Source: Blastocladiella britannica (Eukaryota > Blastocladiomycota > Blastocladiomycetes > Blastocladiales > Blastocladiaceae). Taken from it: 11,194 bases of DNA. Shown one piece after another: positions 6,682 to 11,194 of the stretch. The notes under the pieces were generated by a model. That model had not been told where the DNA came from, did not search any database, and was given only the letters and a program-made list of their open reading frames with translations. The number at the start of each line of letters is the position of its first letter. Position 1 is the first letter of the stretch. The stretch lies in NCBI GenBank assembly GCA_025349905.2, contig MU625130.1:1-11194 (forward strand), in the 5' to 3' direction. The translations under genes were made by a program, and so were the position numbers.

Positions 6682-8274
6682 ATGCGCCCCCTCCTTGCAC
6701 TCCTCGCACTCATCGTGGTCGTGTCGGCCGCAGACGGCGATAAAGTCGCGGCCACGCCCAAGGTCTCGGTGGCATCGCACCATGTCGCCGGTCTTCCCGT
6801 GCCGCCGGCGGCCTACGGCAAGATGGGCCCGAATGGCGAGTACCTGGGTGCTTCGCAAGGCAACACCAAGTCGGGACCTTCCACGCTATTGTCGTCGGTT
6901 CCCATCCCTCGTCCTGCCGGCCAGTACGAGCCGCGTCCCACGATCCACGCTGCATGGGAAGCGCAGACCGGCCCCGGTGGCGCCGCGGTAGTCGCGCAGT
7001 GCCAGATCGAGGCCAAGGGCCAGGCGGTGACCGTGGCCAATTTCGTGGCCATCACCAACGTGCAGTGCACCGACGACACGGTCACGCTGTCGACCGACAC
7101 GAGCGAGTCGGCGGCCGCCATTGGCAAGGCGTGGCAGCTGGCGAGCGCAGGCAGCGACGACCAGTTCCACATGGTGATTCCGCGCCACTACCAGTGCAAT
7201 GGCGTGGACGAAGTGGCGATGCGCACCGCCACTGCGGTCAAGATCGATGCCGCCGCCAAGCAGCTGGTGGTCACGGCGGCCAAAGCCAGTCGCGCCGACG
7301 TGGTTGACTCGTTCGACATGACGCTGACGCAGTACGGAGCGCCGCCTCCGGCCGCGTCCATCCCCACGCCGGCGTACGGCAAGAAGAAGGCCGTCCAGGA
7401 GCCGCAGCACGCCAAGCGCGGGGTCTTTGGCTGGAACAAGGACGGCGCCACGTCGTGGGACCTGGGCGTCAATGTGAACCCTGGCCGGCAGACGCTTGCG
7501 CGCGACATTCCACTGCTGACGACGTCGGCGGTGACGGTCAAGTGCGCGTCGTGCTCGGTGTACGGCGAGGCGCAGCTGCAGGTGCACATGACGGGTTCGG
7601 CGCTGGTGCTCAAGACGTACAATGTGGCGCTGGCGGGCGAGATTGGCGGCACGATCGATCTGGCGGTACAGGCGTCCGGTGGGTTGAGCGGTCCGCTGTT
7701 TGACGCCGACCTATTCACGCTGCCGCTGTCGCCGGTCTCGATCCCTGGGGTGCTGTCGCTGGGTCCCGAGCTGCGGTTGCGTGCGGCCGCGTCGTACTCG
7801 GTGGCCGGCAGCGCCGCCGTGACTGCCGGCATGGACTGGGCGTACCCGTTTGCGTGGTCGGCCGAGTCGCAAAAGGGTCTGTTTGCGACCCCGACCACGT
7901 CCGTATCATCCAAGGGATTGCAGGTCAACGCGCACATGCCCAAGCTCACGGCCAACGTCGATGCGTCCGTCACCGCGCACCTGATTCCGTCCGTGAACCT
8001 GGCGTTTGCGGTGTGGAAAATTCCGGCGTTCGATCTCGGAATGCAGCTCGATAACCAGATTGGGGTCAATGCCGATTTCCAAGGCCAGGCGACGGTCGGC
8101 GGCGGCGGGTCGGTGGATGCCAGCGGCCACTTCGATCTCAAGGCCTTCCACCAACACGACCTCGCGCTGTCGCTTCACTCGGTGGGCTTCAACAAGGAGT
8201 GGAGCCTGTGGGGGTCTGGCCAGCTGCCGATCGTGAACCTGAGCGCGGACGTTGCGGTGCCCACCAAGCATTAA
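6682..8274 (+). CDS. Secreted two-domain protein, DUF7029/DUF7223-like
   Basis: Intronless frame of 530 residues; the ATG follows an A-rich context. Residues 1-17 form a signal peptide (MRPLLALLALIVVVSA then ADGD). A Pro/Gly-rich stretch (30-100) leads to an N-terminal beta domain (about 103-218). There C129 (NVQCTDD) and C172 (HYQCNGV) flank a WQL...QFHMVIP core, a pattern I associate with fungal DUF7029. A linker (219-255) holds Lys-Arg at 245-246. The C-terminal domain (about 257-510) has a CASC pair (288-291) and IPGVLSLGPELRL (354-366), followed by long alternating beta strands, as in fungal DUF7223. No transmembrane helix or GPI-type hydrophobic C-terminus is seen, so the product should be secreted or wall-associated. 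No catalytic motif is visible and the molecular function is unknown. The family call is from remembered motif patterns, not a search. Confidence 0.85.
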   Translation: MRPLLALLALIVVVSAADGDKVAATPKVSVASHHVAGLPVPPAAYGKMGPNGEYLGASQGNTKSGPSTLLSSVPIPRPAGQYEPRPTIHAAWEAQTGPGGAAVVAQCQIEAKGQAVTVANFVAITNVQCTDDTVTLSTDTSESAAAIGKAWQLASAGSDDQFHMVIPRHYQCNGVDEVAMRTATAVKIDAAAKQLVVTAAKASRADVVDSFDMTLTQYGAPPPAASIPTPAYGKKKAVQEPQHAKRGVFGWNKDGATSWDLGVNVNPGRQTLARDIPLLTTSAVTVKCASCSVYGEAQLQVHMTGSALVLKTYNVALAGEIGGTIDLAVQASGGLSGPLFDADLFTLPLSPVSIPGVLSLGPELRLRAAASYSVAGSAAVTAGMDWAYPFAWSAESQKGLFATPTTSVSSKGLQVNAHMPKLTANVDASVTAHLIPSVNLAFAVWKIPAFDLGMQLDNQIGVNADFQGQATVGGGGSVDASGHFDLKAFHQHDLALSLHSVGFNKEWSLWGSGQLPIVNLSADVAVPTKH

Positions 8275-8680
8275 CCATTTCATCTTTTGCCGTGATTATA
8301 TAATTTGATTTTTGCTTTTGTTTGGGAAAAAGCGGAAAACGGAATGGGAAACGGCAACGGCGGGCCCAGGTACTTGCAATGGTGACCGTACCTTCACCCT
8401 TCCTTTTTCTGCATCCGTCCCGTCTCAAAAGGTAAACACCCTCCCCTCCGCCCTCCTCGCTGCCCGCTGATTTCTTTTGCGTTTCCTGTATTTATCCCAA
8501 GCGAATTCTTTGGGTTTGAATTTTGATTCGTCCCGACGACCACAAAAACTCTTCGTAACGCGGAATAACCAACCAATAACCTATTTGACGAGCTCGCATC
8601 AGCGACCCTCTGACCGACTCTTTGAACGACACACCGACCAAAACATCCATTGCCGCAAGAAAGAGATAAAATAAATAACA
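8275..8680. other. Intergenic spacer, 406 bp, between the secreted and beta-solenoid genes
   Basis: No gene or RNA is recognised. Near 8290-8340 is an A/T-rich 3'-end region with purine runs (GGGAAAA at 8324-8330). A perfect 6-bp inverted repeat (AGGTAC at 8369-8374, GTACCT at 8388-8393) is separated by 13 bp. A CCAAT box occurs at 8573-8577, 104 bp before the ATG at 8681, a usual distance for a CCAAT-bound activator. The presumed leader just before the ATG is A-rich. Confidence 0.5.
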
Positions 8681-10077
8681 ATGGACGCAACTCGCCGCGA
8701 CACTGGCCACTTTGACCTCGAAAAATTCCCGACCGGGACCATCGCCATTGTGCTACCCTCGGTTCGTTAAACTCTGGGCGACCAAGCGGGCTCAATCCTC
8801 ACCTCCGAAACTCACAACAGAATGCACACGGGTCCATCACTGTGCGCGTGGTGGCCGACCTGAACGCACCCGCTCGCATCGGCTACGAGGCCCGGTATTG
8901 GGGCTTTGCGTCCGACATGCCGGCGCTGCTGGAAGACCGAACCGACGATCGGTGGACGCTCTATCCGCTCGGCCGGCCCGGCGGATCCGGCTCCGAAAAG
9001 GCTTCATCTTCGTCATCTGCACACAGTGGCGGTCCAGCATCGCTGATTGGTCTGCTGTTCTCGGCCGTCAAGGGCACGGTGCCGTTCCTGCGGACCGAGG
9101 TCGTGGTCACCATCCCGGAATCGGCGCTCGTGCATTTTGTGCAGCCACCACCAGCATCGTCGGCAGCATTACCCAACGACGACATGATGATGGTAATGGA
9201 CGCAGGGACCGCCAGCCGGTACTCGCTGCACATTGAGGCCAACAACACGGGCGTGACGCTTGACGGCGACGCGCGGCACGTGTGGCGCAACGTGGACATT
9301 GGCACCTCGAACGCGGGCGTGACGGTGCCGTGGCTGCAAGCGCAAGGAATGGTGCGTGTGAACACGCGAAACGCCACCATCAAGGTACCTCTGCCCGTAT
9401 CGATCGGCGGGGCCCTGCTGTTGGCCACGTCCAATGCGGCGATCGAACTGGGCTCGTCGGTGATGGTCGGCGGCGACTTGTCGATCACATCCACCAACGG
9501 CAGCGTGCGGGCCAGCGGGTCGCGCATCGATGTTCGCGGCCGCACGCTCACGGTCTCGACGACCAACAGCAGCGTGAATGTGGGCGAGCTGGTGCTGGCG
9601 CGCGCGGGCGCGTCCGCGGCCGTGTCGTCCACCAACGGCACCATCACCATTAGCGAGGCGCGGATCCCGGGCGGTGGGATGGTTGCGATCAAGTCATCCA
9701 ACGCCTCCATCGAGGTCACGCGCGCGGTAATGGGTGGACCGGGCCACGCGGCTCTGGCCATGACCACATCCAATGCCAAGCTGCTGGTCGGGGTGGTCCC
9801 CTATGGCACCGAGACGGCCGAGACGGCCGGCACGTTTGCGGCGGAAAAGTCGTCGTTTCGGGTCGAGGGCAAGACGTCCAGCGGCAGTATTCGGGCCACG
9901 GTGGTCCCTGGTGTGCCGTTCGACTGGTGGGCCAAGACCAGCAATGCTAGCGTCAAGGTGTACGGCCAAAAGGATGCGTCGGGGAACGGCATGGTCGGGT
10001 CGCCCGCCAGTGGCAACGTGCTGGATCTCAAGACGAGCAATTCCACCATCAGCATTGATCCGCTTGGTGCATCATAA
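8681..10077 (+). CDS. DUF4097-like beta-solenoid (adhesin-type) protein
   Basis: Two exons, 8681-8761 and 8821-10077, with a 59-nt intron (GTTCGT...AACAG, CTCAC branch-like site), phase 0, giving 445 residues. The splice joins IAIVLPS to NAHGSITVRVVADL, the opening beta hairpin expected of a DUF4097 domain. The unspliced frame would have no ATG before the conserved part. There is no signal peptide or transmembrane helix. Residues 168-445 carry about 12 copies of a turn of the form [ST][ST]N[AGS][STAK][IV] followed by a short strand (TSNAGVTV, TSNAAIEL, STNGSVRA, TTNSSVNV, STNGTITI, SSNASIEV and others), mostly every 19-24 residues. This indicates a right-handed beta-solenoid. Residues 72-95 are a Ser/Gly-rich linker. 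Binding partner and location are unknown; without a signal peptide it may be cytosolic or leave by an unconventional route. Confidence 0.85.
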
Positions 10078-10094
10078 GAAATATGGGAACATTT

Positions 10095-10104
10095 TTTATT
10101 TATT
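10095..10104 (-). terminator. Overlapping poly(A) signals AATAAATAAA for the right-hand gene
   Basis: On the minus strand two overlapping AATAAA hexamers lie about 94 nt after the stop of the gene ending at 10198, inside the 120-bp spacer between convergent genes. They would place 3' processing close to the stop of the gene on the other strand (10077). Confidence 0.4.
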
Positions 10105-10197
10105 GGTCTGGCCCAGGATTCTAACGCGTGCCTGGGACCTCATGAAGGATTTGAAAAGACGGAGGAGGACAAGATGCGGGAAAAAAATGAAAACAAA

Positions 10198-11075
10198 TCA
10201 AGCAGACGGACCACCAGCCGGGAACGGGTAGTACACGGGCTCGGGCCCGTCATCCTCGTCCTCGTCGCCAACCATGACGGCAGAACGGCCGCCAAAGAAC
10301 GAGTCCCGCACGGGCGCGGCGGGCGGCGGCGACACGTCGTCGTACTCGAGATCGTCGTCGTTCGCGTCGAGCAGGTCGCGCGAGCCATTTGCACCATTTG
10401 CACCAGCGGCGGCGCTAGCAGCAGCAACAGAGGCAGCGGCAGCGGATCCGCGACCGCCAAAGTACGACGACGGCGGCACAAACATTTCGGCGGGCCCACC
10501 GGCGGGGAACCCAGGCGACGGCGGGTCGTCCTCGAGCATGTCGTCAGCGGCGGCAATCCCGGACGACTGGGCAAACGACGACGAGGTCATCAGTGACGCG
10601 GGGAGCGCACGCACCGCGGTCCCCGCGTCCCCGGACGCCAGCACCACTCCCGTCCCCGCCCAGCTCACCAGCACCTCGTCGTCGACAATCTGAACGCCCG
10701 TGTATCGGTCCCACAGCGTGCGGCCGTCCCAGACGCCGGCAGGCGCGCCGACCACGGTCCCAACGGTAGTGCCTGCCCACAGCAGCGCCGCGAGCGGGCC
10801 GAGCGAGTTGAGCATGAGGCGCAGCGAGTTGTGCGACACCACCGCGTACGTGTCGGCGTCGTGCATGCGCGCGGCTTCCAGGTGCGCAACCACCGCCGCG
10901 TGCTGGTGGTGCAGGAACGAAGCCAGGCGCGGGTCGGCGCCAACGAGTCCCGGGTCGCGGGCGGGCGCAAAGTCGTCGTTGATGGACCGGGCAATGCGCA
11001 CCGAGAGCACCGTTTGGCCCGCGAGCCAGCGGCCGGGCGACGGCAGGTTGAAGGGCGAGAGCCAGAGGTCGCGTC
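10198..11075 (-). CDS. 3' exon of an unidentified gene, truncated at the right edge
   Basis: The frame is open on the minus strand from about 11075 to a TGA at 10200-10198 (291 residues in this exon). Third positions are very G/C-rich, which supports this strand over the overlapping plus-strand frame at 10274-10693. The first in-frame ATG lies about 70 residues in, so the start is upstream. ATAG at 11079-11076 is a good acceptor: CTGAC lies about 20 nt before it and the same ATAG end is used in the phosphatase gene. The first part (to about residue 140) looks folded, with a helical segment (SLRLMLNSLGPLAALLWAG). The second half is disordered: Ala/Gly/Ser-rich, acidic clusters (DANDDDLEYDD, GDEDEDDGPEP) and a repeated S[YF]FGGR unit. 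I do not recognise the family. Confidence 0.6.
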
Positions 11076-11155
11076 CTATTTCATTTTTGTTGATTCAGGT
11101 CAGTTCAACCTGGCTCTCCGTCCCGTCCTTTCCGTTCACGTCCTCATCCGTCCAC
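11076..11155 (-). other. Probable intron at the right edge, donor unresolved
   Basis: The acceptor at 11076-11077 is convincing, but the donor is not. GTGAAC at 11139 would give a 64-nt intron of typical length, but then the exon reading in the needed phase meets a TGA at once. GTGGAC at 11155 gives an 80-nt intron and an open Arg/Gly-rich upstream exon to the edge. The remaining bases to 11194 read as acidic (VDEDDEDVDMDEVDG) in one frame and Arg/Gly-rich in another. More sequence to the right is needed to choose. Confidence 0.35.
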
Positions 11156-11194
11156 CTCGTCCATGTCCACGTCCTCGTCGTCCTCGTCCACAAT

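Noticed and set aside
8369..8393. Inverted repeat AGGTAC/GTACCT as a hairpin RNA or terminator
   Set aside because: A 6-bp stem with a 13-base loop is expected by chance in a spacer of this size, and eukaryotic 3' ends do not use such hairpins.
8842..8850. GTG at 8842 as the start of the beta-solenoid gene
   Set aside because: Nuclear eukaryotic genes rarely start at GTG, and a short exon with an ATG at 8681 splices in frame and completes the first beta hairpin.
10274..10693. A plus-strand frame of 139 residues with an ATG
   Set aside because: It is low complexity and lies inside the longer minus-strand exon, whose codon third positions are much more G/C-biased.
1..11194. CRISPR arrays, insertion sequences, tRNA or rRNA genes
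   Set aside because: No regularly spaced repeats, terminal inverted repeats with a transposase, or RNA gene sequences were seen on either strand.

Overview
The window is nuclear DNA from a GC-rich eukaryote with compact genes. Introns are tiny (55-66 nt), intergenic spaces are a few hundred bases or less, and coding third positions are strongly G/C. The gene families fit a fungus: a synaptojanin-type Sac/5-phosphatase, a Ser/Thr-rich single-pass surface protein, a secreted DUF7029/DUF7223-like protein and a DUF4097-like repeat protein. An early-diverging zoosporic fungus (chytrid or Blastocladiomycota-like) is my guess from GC content and intron style, not a demonstrated assignment.

Layout. 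Positions 1-292 hold an unresolved partial reading frame that leaves the left edge on the minus strand. A small membrane protein lies at 458-1138 (+), downstream of a TATA-like box. Tail-to-tail with it, 39 bp away, is the largest gene (1178-5322, -): an 11-exon, 1179-residue synaptojanin-like phosphoinositide phosphatase. I rebuilt all ten introns; every one is GT-AG, phases match, and the exons sum to 3540 nt. This gene shares a 210-bp divergent promoter with a type I membrane glycoprotein gene (5533-6357, +), whose signal peptide is on a short first exon. Next, on the same strand, are a 530-residue secreted protein (6682-8274) and a 445-residue beta-solenoid protein (8681-10077, one intron). 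A convergent, 5'-truncated unknown gene (10198 to the right edge, -) ends the window.

Functional picture. The synaptojanin homologue should remove 5- and 4-phosphates from membrane phosphoinositides during endocytosis, and its tail carries NPF and clathrin-box-like motifs. The following plus-strand genes look like surface or secreted products, or are of unknown place. Nothing shows they form a pathway; co-orientation is the only link. No transposons, tRNAs, rRNAs or CRISPR arrays were seen. The most useful results are the complete exon model of the phosphatase, the recovered signal-peptide exon at 5533, the polyglutamine tract inside the phosphatase domain, and the roughly 12-turn repeat architecture of the 8681 gene.
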